Assembly (NCBI RefSeq): GCF_013300725.1
Contig: NZ_JAAIMM010000013.1
Span: forward strand, 32,278 to 96,277
DNA: 64,000 nt
Direction of reading: 5' to 3'
Source of the DNA: Allocoprococcus comes
Lineage (GTDB): Bacteria > Bacillota > Clostridia > Lachnospirales > Lachnospiraceae
In this document: piece by piece, positions 23,832-32,567 of the stretch
Layout: each line of letters starts with the position of its first letter
Position numbering within the stretch: position 1 is the stretch's first letter
The notes under the pieces: generated by a model
The model's database searches: none
What the model saw: the letters and a program-made list of their open reading frames with translations, nothing else
What the model was told of the DNA's origin: nothing
Made by a program: the position numbers and the translations under genes

Positions 23832-25916
23832 ATGCTGGAAGAAATGATGCCAAGATGGGTTCCGACAGAAACAGTAAACGGATTTGAAATCTGTCCCGGA
23901 CTGTACCGGGATGAGGGGGCGACTGCATTTCAGTCGGCAGTTAATTTTACAGTACATTCAAAGGGAGCTGTGACTTGTGAACTTCTTTTATTTCATAGGA
24001 AGGAACAGGAGCCGTATGCAGTGATTCCATTTCCGGAAAATTGTCGGATCGGGGATGTATTTTCCATGATGGTATTTGGGCTGGATATTGAAGAATTTGA
24101 ATATGCGTACAGGCTGGATGGACCGTGGAAACCGGAGGAAGGTCTGCTGTTTGATAAAAAGCATATTTTGCTGGATCCTTATGCAAAGGCGGTTACCGGG
24201 CAGAGTATATGGGGGAAAGCACTGAATACCGGAGGATACCGCGCCAGAGTAGTCCGGAATAATTTCTTCTGGGGCAGTGAAAAGCCCGATAAGATCCCGA
24301 TGGAAAAACTGATCATCTATGAGATGCATGTCCGGGGATTTACGAAGATGGACAAAAGCGTCCGTTATCCGGGAACCTTTGCCGGAATTAAGGAAAAGAT
24401 CCCTTATCTGAAAGAGTTGGGGATCAATGCGGTGGAATTGATGCCGATCTTTGAATTTGATGAGCTGCAGGGAAGCAGGGAGGTTGACGGAAAGAAACTG
24501 ATCGATTACTGGGGCTACAATACGGTTAGCTTTTTTGCACCGAATACGAGCTATGCGGCATCAACGGAATACAACCGGGAAGGGGTAGAATTAAAAGAAC
24601 TGATCCGGGAACTACATAATAATCAGATTGAGGTGATTCTGGATGTGGTGTTCAACCATACGGCAGAAGGAAATGAATGCGGACCTTTTATCTCATTTAA
24701 AGGATTTGACAATCAGATCTATTATATGCTGACACCAGATGGAAAATATTATAATTTCAGCGGCTGTGGCAATACTGTGAACTGCAATCATCCGGTGGTG
24801 ATCAAAATGATCCAGGACTGCCTGTGGTACTGGGTGGCTGAGTACCGGGTGGACGGATTCCGGTTCGATCTTGCCTCGATCCTGGGAAGAAATGAGGACG
24901 GATCACCAATGGAAAATCCACCGCTTGTGAAAAATCTTGCCTATGATTCTCTGCTTGCGGATACAAAACTGATCGCAGAGGCATGGGATGCCGGCGGACT
25001 TTACCAGGTCGGAAGTTTTCCGGCATTTCGCAGATGGTCGGAGTGGAATGGGAGATACCGGGACGATGTGCGGGAATATTTAAAAGGAGGCTTATGGGCA
25101 GCAGGGGCGGCGCTTCAGAGGATTGCCGGTTCTCCGGATATTTATGATACCAGGATCCGCGGAAAACATGCTTCTGTGAATTTTCTGACCTGTCACGATG
25201 GATTTACCATGTATGATCTTTATTCGTATAATCAGAAGCATAATGAGGCAAATGGATGGGGAAATCTGGATGGAAGTGATGACAACCGGAGCTGGAACTG
25301 TGGGGCAGAGGGGGAGACCGATCAGGTGATGGTTGTTGAACTGCGCCACCGGATGATGAAAAATGCTTTTGCGGTCCTGCTTTGCAGCAGAGGGACACCG
25401 ATGTTCCTTGCAGGAGATGAGTTTGGTAATACCCAGTTCGGGAATAACAATGCTTACTGTCAGGATAACGAGATTTCCTGGCTGGACTGGACAAGAAAAG
25501 AAAAGTTCCAGGATGTATTTGATTTCTGTGCTTATATGACGGCATTCCGGAAACGCCATCCATCGATCACAGGAGATGCAGGGGCAAGCAGTCTCGGATT
25601 TCCGGAAATCAGTTTTCATGGGGAAGTACCGTGGGAGATGGATCTTTCCGGACAGGAGATCCGAACGGCAGCTGTCATGTTTGCGGGATACGATGACAAA
25701 AAGGCAAAAGAGGATTGTGTGTATCTTCTGATGAATCCATACTGGGAAGGTGTCTGGGTAGAACTGCCGCAGCTTCCGAGCGGATACAGCTGGCATGTAG
25801 CGGCAAATACCGGGGATAAAAAGCAGGAAATTTATCAGAAGCCGGTACGGATTTCGGAGGAAAAAATTCTTGCGGGACCGAGAAGTGTGATCGTTCTGGA
25901 GGCAGATCAACAATAA
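23832..25916 (+). CDS. glgX: Glycogen debranching enzyme, GlgX/isoamylase type
   Basis: A 694-residue GH13 enzyme that cuts alpha-1,6 branches in glycogen or limit dextrins. A CBM48-like N-terminal domain (about residues 10-130) precedes the barrel. The barrel has YEMHVRGFT, the VVFNHTAEG region, DGFRFDLAS with the nucleophile Asp (about 342), AEAWDAGGLYQVG with the acid/base Glu (about 378) and LTCHDGFTMYDLYSY. ATG 23832 is chosen over ATG 23814, because AAGGAG lies 8 bases before it. No other glycogen gene is nearby, so it stands alone here. Confidence 0.88.
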   Translation: MLEEMMPRWVPTETVNGFEICPGLYRDEGATAFQSAVNFTVHSKGAVTCELLLFHRKEQEPYAVIPFPENCRIGDVFSMMVFGLDIEEFEYAYRLDGPWKPEEGLLFDKKHILLDPYAKAVTGQSIWGKALNTGGYRARVVRNNFFWGSEKPDKIPMEKLIIYEMHVRGFTKMDKSVRYPGTFAGIKEKIPYLKELGINAVELMPIFEFDELQGSREVDGKKLIDYWGYNTVSFFAPNTSYAASTEYNREGVELKELIRELHNNQIEVILDVVFNHTAEGNECGPFISFKGFDNQIYYMLTPDGKYYNFSGCGNTVNCNHPVVIKMIQDCLWYWVAEYRVDGFRFDLASILGRNEDGSPMENPPLVKNLAYDSLLADTKLIAEAWDAGGLYQVGSFPAFRRWSEWNGRYRDDVREYLKGGLWAAGAALQRIAGSPDIYDTRIRGKHASVNFLTCHDGFTMYDLYSYNQKHNEANGWGNLDGSDDNRSWNCGAEGETDQVMVVELRHRMMKNAFAVLLCSRGTPMFLAGDEFGNTQFGNNNAYCQDNEISWLDWTRKEKFQDVFDFCAYMTAFRKRHPSITGDAGASSLGFPEISFHGEVPWEMDLSGQEIRTAAVMFAGYDDKKAKEDCVYLLMNPYWEGVWVELPQLPSGYSWHVAANTGDKKQEIYQKPVRISEEKILAGPRSVIVLEADQQ

Positions 25917-25923
25917 AATGCTA

Positions 25924-25962
25924 TTGACAAGCGGGTACTCTTCCTTTATAGTAAGGGTACTC
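25924..25962 (+). promoter_or_regulatory. Promoter with paired GGGTACTC operator repeats
   Basis: A perfect TTGACA (25924), a 17-base spacer and TATAGT (25947) form the promoter of the surface-protein gene. The octamer GGGTACTC occurs twice in direct orientation, at 25933-25940 (in the spacer) and 25955-25962 (just after the -10). The 22-base period equals two helix turns. This looks like a repressor site, but the binding protein is unknown. Confidence 0.6.
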
Positions 25963-26012
25963 GTCTTTTATATTCTCTTTTCTGACCTGAAAAGGCAGAA
26001 GGAGAAATTTTT

Positions 26013-28331
26013 ATGAAGCATATGAAGAATCATTTTGCCGGAATACTGAGTGTGATTCTGGCGGTAGTATCATTGTCAGGCACCCGTATGCCTGTCGTAT
26101 CTGCAAATTCAGCAGAGAACGTCACAAAAAAAGAAACAATTGTAAAACTTGATGAAAAATTAGGAGCAGAGCCGGGAAAGGTACTGCAGGAATTAAAGGC
26201 GCACGAAAAGGATGGATATTATCTGGGAACGCCTTACAGCGGATCGCCTCTTACAGCAGAGAATTGTATGCGTCCGAATGGTGCGCATGGCGGAAATGGG
26301 GCAATGAACTGTACCGGATTTGTCGCATATGTTCTGGAAAAATGCGGGGCAGATCTTTCGGGGATTGCAAAAGGCAGTCTCCGTGGCGGAAAGGTCAATG
26401 CAAGTAACTGGTTCCATTGGATGACGGACAATGCGGTGGAATCTTACCATTATAATACCATTGAAGAGTTGCTTGCAGGTGGAAAGGCACAAAAAGGGGA
26501 CGTGATCTATTTTGAGCCGGTTTCCTGGGCTGAACCGGATGCAGACTGCCATATCGGATTTTTCTGGGGAGATCATAGCAGTGATAACCGGTTCTGGCAT
26601 TCGGCCTCCATACCGTCAAGCGGCAATCAGATTTCACAGCTTGTGGCGAAGTCAAGATCTACGGTGTATCTGTTTAAGACAACTCATAATGGCAGTCTGG
26701 AGCTTAAAAAAAGTTCTGCCGAGCCGGAGACCACAGCAGATAATCAGCTCTATTCACTTGAAGGGGCAGAGTATACTGTTTATAAAAGTGGTACATCCGA
26801 GGCGGTCTGCGTGATCCGGACAGATGAGAAGGGGTATGGAAAGGCAGAGGATCTTCCGGAGGGAACCTATGATATTAAGGAAACGAAAGCACCAAAGGGC
26901 TATGTACTGGATACAAAACTGCGTCAGATTACGGTAAATGCCGGACAGACAGCGACCTATGAGTGTCAGGATGTGCCAGAAAAGACAAAGGTGGAAATCC
27001 TGATCCGGAAGAAGGATGCAGAAATAGGAAAAAACCAGGCACAGGCAGGACTTTCCCTTGAAGGAGCAGAGTTTTATGTGGGATTTTTTGGCAGTTTCTT
27101 TGGTGATCAAAATGAAATCGGAGTAAAGATGCCAATCAGAAGCTGGAAATTGAAGTCAGATGCGGATGGAGTGGTCCGGATGGATGCAGAGCATCTGATC
27201 AGCGGGGATCCGTTTTTTGAAAATAATGAGCTTCCGCTTGGCACTGTCACTGTATGGGAAACCAAAGCACCGGAAGGTTATCTGGTAGATACGATTACAC
27301 ATTGTATACAGACCGGAAAAGAGGAAAATGGAGTCTGTAAGCCTCTGGAAATATGGAATCCGGTAGAAATAAAAGAAAAGATCATCCGCGGAGATTTAAA
27401 GCTGGTGAAAGCAGCGGATAAGACACTTAAGAGACTGTCAGATATTCCGTTTCAGATCACATCCAAGGCGACAGGGGAAAGCCATGTGATCCTGACGGAC
27501 AAAAACGGGGAGGCTTCGACGGGAGCATACTGGAATCCACATACCGTCAACACGAATGAGGGGAAGACAAGTGAAGATGGGATCTGGTTCGGGGAAGGAA
27601 CTCCGGATAATACAAGAGGAGCGCTTCCTTATGGAACGTATCTGGTGGAAGAACTGTCTTGTAAAAATAATGAAGACCGGATGCTGATTCCTGCGTTTGA
27701 GGTGGAAGTAACAAAGGAAATGCGAGTAATTGATCTGGGGACACTGACAAATGATGAACATCCCGTACCGGAGATCGGGACAAGAGCATCTGACCGGGAA
27801 ACGGGAACGCATAACGGGAAACGGACGGATCACGTAACTGTGATCGACCAGGTGAAATGGAAGAATCTGGAGATTGGAAAGGAATATGTGATCAGGGGCA
27901 CGTTGATGGATAAGGAAACAGAAAAACCGGTTATGCAGGATGGAAAAGAAGTGACTGCGGAGAAAAAACTGGTTCCGGATACCGGATCCGGAGAGATTCA
28001 GATGGAGTTCACGTTTGATGCGACAGGACTTCAGGGAGAGCAGATTGTTGTATTTGAGGAGGTCTATCTGGAAGAAAAGCTGGTTGTAGCACATGCAGAT
28101 CTGGAGGATGAAAGACAGAGTGTAACCTATAAAAAAGAAAAAACGCAAAAGAAAGAAGAACCGGAAACTCCCGAGAAACCCAAGGAAACAGCAAAAGCCA
28201 AAACCGTTGCGACCGGGGATGGTGCTTATGGAAAAATTCTGGTATTTCTGGCAGCGGTACTTCTGACAGGTTCGCTTATCCTTCGTTTTCTTCTGACACG
28301 GATGTGGGGACGAAAGTGGAAACATAGATAG
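26013..28331 (+). CDS. Surface protein: NlpC/P60-like head, SpaA repeats, VaFE domain
   Basis: A 772-residue secreted protein. A signal peptide spans about residues 1-31. An NlpC/P60-like domain (about 60-225) has candidate catalytic Cys100 (AMNCTGFVAYVL) and His180 (DCHIGFFWGDH). Then come SpaA-type collagen-binding-B-like repeats (about 226-325, 330-455 and 460-585; the first and second carry E-x-KAP-x-GY, ETKAPKGYVLD and ETKAPEGYLVD). A VaFE / T-Q ester domain (about 588-705) and a C-terminal membrane span with basic tail (WGRKWKHR) finish it. No clear LPXTG box is seen; only TVATGD precedes the span. It is probably a wall- or membrane-held stalk carrying a peptidase-like head. Confidence 0.78.
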   Translation: MKHMKNHFAGILSVILAVVSLSGTRMPVVSANSAENVTKKETIVKLDEKLGAEPGKVLQELKAHEKDGYYLGTPYSGSPLTAENCMRPNGAHGGNGAMNCTGFVAYVLEKCGADLSGIAKGSLRGGKVNASNWFHWMTDNAVESYHYNTIEELLAGGKAQKGDVIYFEPVSWAEPDADCHIGFFWGDHSSDNRFWHSASIPSSGNQISQLVAKSRSTVYLFKTTHNGSLELKKSSAEPETTADNQLYSLEGAEYTVYKSGTSEAVCVIRTDEKGYGKAEDLPEGTYDIKETKAPKGYVLDTKLRQITVNAGQTATYECQDVPEKTKVEILIRKKDAEIGKNQAQAGLSLEGAEFYVGFFGSFFGDQNEIGVKMPIRSWKLKSDADGVVRMDAEHLISGDPFFENNELPLGTVTVWETKAPEGYLVDTITHCIQTGKEENGVCKPLEIWNPVEIKEKIIRGDLKLVKAADKTLKRLSDIPFQITSKATGESHVILTDKNGEASTGAYWNPHTVNTNEGKTSEDGIWFGEGTPDNTRGALPYGTYLVEELSCKNNEDRMLIPAFEVEVTKEMRVIDLGTLTNDEHPVPEIGTRASDRETGTHNGKRTDHVTVIDQVKWKNLEIGKEYVIRGTLMDKETEKPVMQDGKEVTAEKKLVPDTGSGEIQMEFTFDATGLQGEQIVVFEEVYLEEKLVVAHADLEDERQSVTYKKEKTQKKEEPETPEKPKETAKAKTVATGDGAYGKILVFLAAVLLTGSLILRFLLTRMWGRKWKHR

Positions 28332-28338
28332 GATGGCA

Positions 28339-28367
28339 TTGCGCTTGACAAATTCTTATGATATAAT
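28339..28367 (+). promoter_or_regulatory. Promoter of thrC
   Basis: TTGCGC, a 17-base spacer and TATAAT lie about 70 bases before thrC. A TTGACA at 28345 overlaps but would leave only an 11-base spacer. Confidence 0.55.
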
Positions 28368-28435
28368 CGCTAAATAAACAGATACTTTAGCAGATTGCTG
28401 AAGTGAATCAGAAAGAATAAGAAGGGTGGAGAACC

Positions 28436-29926
28436 ATGAATTTACTTTATAAGAGTACAAGAGATGCAGAAAAGACAGTAACAGCCTCCCAGGCAATCTT
28501 AAAAGGGCTTGCAGATGACGGCGGATTATTTGTACCGGTTTCGATTCCGAAGCTTCCGGTGTCGTTAGGAGAACTCAAAGAGATGACCTATCAGGAAACC
28601 GCTTATACAGTCATGAAAGAATTCCTGACAGATTTTACAGAGGAAGAACTGAAGAGCTGTATTGCAAAGGCTTACGACAGTAAGTTTGATACCGAAGAGA
28701 TCGCGCCGCTTGCAAAAGTGGAGGATGCTTATTATCTGGAACTGTTCCACGGGGCAACGATCGCATTCAAAGACATGGCACTTTCCATTCTTCCACATCT
28801 TCTGACCACTTCTGCAAAGAAGAACCAGGTAAAGAATGAAATTGTCATTCTGACAGCAACATCCGGGGATACAGGAAAAGCTGCACTTGCAGGATTTGCA
28901 GATGTAGAAGGAACAAAGATTATTGTATTCTATCCGAAGAATGGGGTAAGCCGGGTACAGGAACTTCAGATGGTGACACAGAAAGGGGACAACACTTCGG
29001 TTGTTGCAATCCACGGCAATTTTGATAATGCACAGAGCGGTGTGAAAGCAATGTTCGAGAACAAAGAGCTGGAAAAAGAATTAAATGAGGCGGGCTATCA
29101 GTTCTCATCTGCCAACTCGATCAACATCGGACGTCTGGTGCCGCAGGTTGTATATTATGTATATGCTTATGCAAAGCTTCTTCAGAATGAAGAGATCGCA
29201 GAGGATGAAGAGATCAATGTGGTTGTACCGACAGGTAACTTTGGAAATATTCTGGCTGCATATTATGCAAAGAATATGGGAATCCCGATCGCAAAGCTGA
29301 TCTGTGCTTCCAATGAGAATAAGGTTCTCTATGATTTCTTCCAGACAGGAACCTATGACCGTAACCGTGAATTCGTTCTTACCACCTCTCCGTCAATGGA
29401 TATCCTGATCTCCAGCAACTTAGAGCGTCTGATCTACAAGATTTCCGGAGAAGATGCAAGAAAAGATACGGATCTTATGACTGAGCTGAAGACAAAGGGA
29501 AGTTACGCGATTACAGGTGAGATGAAAGCAAACCTGGCCGATTTTGCGGCAGGATATGCGACAGAAGAGCAGGTCGCAAAGACAATCCATGATATATATG
29601 AAGATACCGGTTATGTAATGGATACCCACACGGCGGTAGCTGCAACGGTGTATAAAGCTTACAGAGAAGACAGTAAAGATGACAGAAAGACAGTAATCGC
29701 ATCCACAGCAAGTCCGTATAAATTTGCAGGAAGCGTTATGTCAGCGATCGATCCGAAGTATAAAGGACAGGATGATTTCAAACTGATCGAGGAGCTTCAG
29801 AAAGTATCCGGTACAGAGATTCCGAATGCCATCAAAGAGATCATGAATGCCGAGATCCGCCACAATACAGAATGTGATGTTGATCAGATGGAGCAGACCG
29901 TTAAGAATATTCTTGGCGTAAAATAA
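28436..29926 (+). CDS. thrC: Threonine synthase
   Basis: A 496-residue PLP enzyme converting O-phosphohomoserine to threonine and phosphate. The N-terminal segment (YKSTRDAEKTVTASQAILKG and LADDGGLFVP) and the lysine motif FKDMALSILP (PLP-binding Lys at about residue 107) are diagnostic, as is TATSGDTGKAALAGF. The length suits the longer bacterial/yeast-like class. It has its own promoter and is followed after 18 bases by a small membrane-protein gene. Confidence 0.93.
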   Translation: MNLLYKSTRDAEKTVTASQAILKGLADDGGLFVPVSIPKLPVSLGELKEMTYQETAYTVMKEFLTDFTEEELKSCIAKAYDSKFDTEEIAPLAKVEDAYYLELFHGATIAFKDMALSILPHLLTTSAKKNQVKNEIVILTATSGDTGKAALAGFADVEGTKIIVFYPKNGVSRVQELQMVTQKGDNTSVVAIHGNFDNAQSGVKAMFENKELEKELNEAGYQFSSANSINIGRLVPQVVYYVYAYAKLLQNEEIAEDEEINVVVPTGNFGNILAAYYAKNMGIPIAKLICASNENKVLYDFFQTGTYDRNREFVLTTSPSMDILISSNLERLIYKISGEDARKDTDLMTELKTKGSYAITGEMKANLADFAAGYATEEQVAKTIHDIYEDTGYVMDTHTAVAATVYKAYREDSKDDRKTVIASTASPYKFAGSVMSAIDPKYKGQDDFKLIEELQKVSGTEIPNAIKEIMNAEIRHNTECDVDQMEQTVKNILGVK

Positions 29927-29944
29927 ACAGGAGAAGGCAAAAGA

Positions 29945-30289
29945 ATGAACGGAATGGAAGGAATTTTCGGGATCATTGGTATTGGGGCGGGATTGTATAG
30001 CCTGTATGCATGGTTTCAACTTAAATTCAAAGGAATCATCAATACATCAATTCTTGTACCAAAAGATACGAATATAAAGAAGTGTAAGGATAAGGAAGCA
30101 TACAGGACAGCAGCAGGGCCGAAGCTTCTTGTGCTTGCGGTTGTGCTGATCCTGTATGGCGCAGAAGATCTGTATAATACTTACGTACAGAGTACAGGAA
30201 AATTATTCTGGGTGATGTTAGTACTGGTACTTGCAGTACTGGTATGGTTTGCATGGACAGTCAAAAAGCTGAATGCAAAATATTTTTAA
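29945..30289 (+). CDS. Small membrane protein of unknown function
   Basis: A 114-residue protein with three hydrophobic segments (about residues 6-24, 57-75 and 84-105) and a basic linker between the first two. No motif is recognised. It lies 18 bases after thrC and ahead of a terminator, so it is probably co-transcribed with thrC. Confidence 0.6.
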   Translation: MNGMEGIFGIIGIGAGLYSLYAWFQLKFKGIINTSILVPKDTNIKKCKDKEAYRTAAGPKLLVLAVVLILYGAEDLYNTYVQSTGKLFWVMLVLVLAVLVWFAWTVKKLNAKYF

Positions 30290-30316
30290 AATCAGATCAT
30301 AAAATAAAGGAAAAGG

Positions 30317-30352
30317 GAAGGTGCAGACAAAAAGAGCTGCACCTTCTTATTT
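30317..30352 (+). terminator. Rho-independent terminator
   Basis: GAAGGTGCAG and CTGCACCTTC form a 10-pair stem, followed by TTATTTC. Confidence 0.75.
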
Positions 30353-30441
30353 CATTTGACGGAAAAATTTGTTACAATAAAAGTATTGCATGGCAAAGAA
30401 AATGTGACGGGGATAAAAGAAAATGTTATGCGAGAGATGAA

Positions 30442-30525
30442 ATGCCGGAAGATTCCGATCCGTTTCAGGATGGAACCGAATTAAAAGAAGCATTTGACAG
30501 ACTGAATAAATATGTAGTAGGGTAG
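30442..30525 (+). CDS. Possible 27-residue leader ORF before xdhC
   Basis: The frame reads MPEDSDPFQDGTELKEAFDR and ends NKYVVG at TAG 30525, 10 bases before the xdhC start. Codon use looks like real coding, and the frame stays open upstream of the ATG, but no strong ribosome site is present. It may be a small leader gene or the remnant of a larger one. Confidence 0.3.
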   Translation: MPEDSDPFQDGTELKEAFDRLNKYVVG

Positions 30526-30535
30526 ATGAGATTTG

Positions 30536-31567
30536 ATGGAAAATGTATTTGAGATATTAAAAGATTTACCAAAGCAGGGGGATTACGTTCTTCTGACAGT
30601 GGCAAAAGGATCCGCAGCCGGAGAAAAAGCAATTTTATCGGAGAAAAAAATAATCTGGGAAAGTAAAGAAAATGGTTTCTTTTCAGAACATTTTTCAGAA
30701 GCAGGAGACTTGAAAAAATGTGGACTTTATGAAATCAGAGAGCAGCAGGTCTTCTGTGATATAATTGGAGGACAGGAGCATCTGGTCATTTGTGGCGGTG
30801 GTCACGTATCAATGCCGGTGATTAAAATCGGGATCATGCTTGGATGGAAGGTCACGGTTCTTGAGGATCGTCCGCAGTTTGCCGACCATGCCAGAAATGC
30901 GGGGGCAACGGAAGTAATCTGCCAGCCGTTTGAAGACGCCTTGGATCAGATCGAAGGAGATAAAGATACGTATTTTGTTGTACTGACCAGGGGGCACAGA
31001 TATGATCAGGTTTGTCTGGAGAAGATCGTTGGGAAGGAACATGCTTATATCGGAATGATCGGAAGCCGGCGAAGAAGTGCGATGGTAAAGCAGAATCTGA
31101 TTGAAAAAGGCTGCAGCCAGGAAGTGATCGGCGAGATAAAAAGTCCGATTGGTCTGAACATCGGTGCTGAGACACCGGAGGAGATCGGTGTGGCGATCAT
31201 GGCAGAGATCATCGAAGTGAAGAATCAGAACAAGAGAGTCTGCGGTTATCCGGAAGACTTGCTGGAAGCAATCCAGGATACCGTTCATCCGGGAAAGAAG
31301 ATGCTTGCAACGATCATTACAAGAAGGGGTTCTGCACCAAGAAATGTGGGATCCAAGATGCTGATCCTGGAAGACGGCAGCTGTGTGGGAACCATCGGAG
31401 GCGGCTGTATGGAGGCAGAGGTCTTAAGAAAAGCGAGAGTCATGATGCATGAAAATAATACAGGACTAAAGACAGAATATGTGGATATGACCGGAGATGA
31501 TGCGGAGGAAGAAGGCATGGTCTGCGGCGGTACGATCGAGGTGTTACTGGAACCACTCTGGAATTAG
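30536..31567 (+). CDS. XdhC/CoxI-family molybdenum hydroxylase maturation protein
   Basis: A 343-residue protein of the XdhC/CoxI family, which helps load modified Mo cofactor into xanthine dehydrogenase-type enzymes. The Rossmann part (LVICGGGHVSMPVIKIGIML and GMIGSRRRSAMVKQ) sits in the middle (about residues 80-225). The CoxI part (ATIITRRGSAPRNVGSKMLI and GTIGGGCMEAEVL) is at the C-terminus (about 255-343). A degenerate CoxI-like stretch (VLLTVAKGSAAGEKAILSEK) stands at the N-terminus. It heads a Mo-cofactor operon with moaA five bases downstream. ATG 30536 is chosen over TTG 30533. The target hydroxylase is not in the window. Confidence 0.8.
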   Translation: MENVFEILKDLPKQGDYVLLTVAKGSAAGEKAILSEKKIIWESKENGFFSEHFSEAGDLKKCGLYEIREQQVFCDIIGGQEHLVICGGGHVSMPVIKIGIMLGWKVTVLEDRPQFADHARNAGATEVICQPFEDALDQIEGDKDTYFVVLTRGHRYDQVCLEKIVGKEHAYIGMIGSRRRSAMVKQNLIEKGCSQEVIGEIKSPIGLNIGAETPEEIGVAIMAEIIEVKNQNKRVCGYPEDLLEAIQDTVHPGKKMLATIITRRGSAPRNVGSKMLILEDGSCVGTIGGGCMEAEVLRKARVMMHENNTGLKTEYVDMTGDDAEEEGMVCGGTIEVLLEPLWN

Positions 31568-31572
31568 AAAGG

Positions 31573-32559
31573 ATGGAAAAGGCTGTGAGAGATTCTTATG
31601 GACGAACAATTGAATATATGAGAATTTCGATCACAGACCGCTGTAATCTGCGATGCAGGTACTGCATGCCGGATGGCGCAAAGTGGATTCCAATGTCAGA
31701 AATCCTGACTTATGAGGAGATTGAACGAATCTGCAGGGAGGCTGTCCGGATCGGGATTACCAGGTTTAAGATTACCGGAGGGGAGCCTCTGGTCAGAAAA
31801 GGATGCGCAGATCTGATCCGGATGATCCGGCAGATTCCGGGCACAGAAGAAGTAACAATGACGACAAATGGGGTTCTTCTGGGTGAGAATCTGGAAGATC
31901 TTCTTGCAGCGGGGCTGGATGCGGTGAATATCAGTCTGGATACACTGATTCCGGAAAAATATCAGGAGATTACCGGATCAGATGAACTGGAAAGAGTCAG
32001 GAAATCCATTTTCATGGCAGAAAAAAGCGGGATCCGGGTAAAGATCAACACGGTCCTGCAAAAAGGAGTCAATGATGAGGAATGGAAAAGTCTGGCAGAG
32101 CTGGCAAAAAAGAACAAGCTGGATGTCCGGTTTATTGAATTGATGCCGATTGGACAGGGAAGAGCAGAGGATGGCATTTCCGGTGCCTGGGTGCTTGGAA
32201 AACTGAAAGAAGCTTATGGAATAGAAGGAGAGCTTTATCCGTTAGAGGGACGGTTTGGAAACGGACCTGCAGTATATTATCAACTGCCGGGCTTTCAGGG
32301 GAAAATCGGTCTGATCAGTGCAGTGCATGGAAAATTCTGTGACAGATGTAACCGGATCCGTATGACATCAACCGGAAAGTTAAAAGCGTGTCTGTGCTAT
32401 GCAGATACGATCTCCGTTTTTGAGGCAGCAAGAAACGGATCGGAAGAAGAAATCCGGAAATGTCTGGAACAGGCGATCCGTGGAAAACCGAAGATGCATC
32501 ATTTTGAGGAACAGAATTTTATTACAGAACAGAAAAATATGTCACAGATCGGAGGATAA
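31573..32559 (+). CDS. moaA: GTP 3',8-cyclase MoaA
   Basis: A 328-residue radical SAM enzyme that converts GTP to the cyclic precursor in the first step of molybdopterin synthesis. It has the CxxxCxxC cluster in DRCNLRCRYCMPDG (about residues 23-33), the SAM motif TGGEPLVRKG (about 69), FIELMPIGQ, and the second cluster FCDRCNRIRMTSTGKLKACL (about 256-275). The length and motifs are complete. It is flanked by xdhC and the MOSC-MogA gene with gaps under 10 bases. Confidence 0.95.
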   Translation: MEKAVRDSYGRTIEYMRISITDRCNLRCRYCMPDGAKWIPMSEILTYEEIERICREAVRIGITRFKITGGEPLVRKGCADLIRMIRQIPGTEEVTMTTNGVLLGENLEDLLAAGLDAVNISLDTLIPEKYQEITGSDELERVRKSIFMAEKSGIRVKINTVLQKGVNDEEWKSLAELAKKNKLDVRFIELMPIGQGRAEDGISGAWVLGKLKEAYGIEGELYPLEGRFGNGPAVYYQLPGFQGKIGLISAVHGKFCDRCNRIRMTSTGKLKACLCYADTISVFEAARNGSEEEIRKCLEQAIRGKPKMHHFEEQNFITEQKNMSQIGG

Positions 32560-32567
32560 ACATAAAA

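Noticed and set aside
27438..28325. 295-residue open frame on the minus strand
   Set aside because: It is antisense to the repeat part of the surface protein; the Cys/Phe/His-rich composition is typical of shadow frames.
28345..28367. TTGACA with TATAAT as the thrC promoter
   Set aside because: The spacer is only 11 bases; the overlapping TTGCGC gives the normal 17-base spacing.
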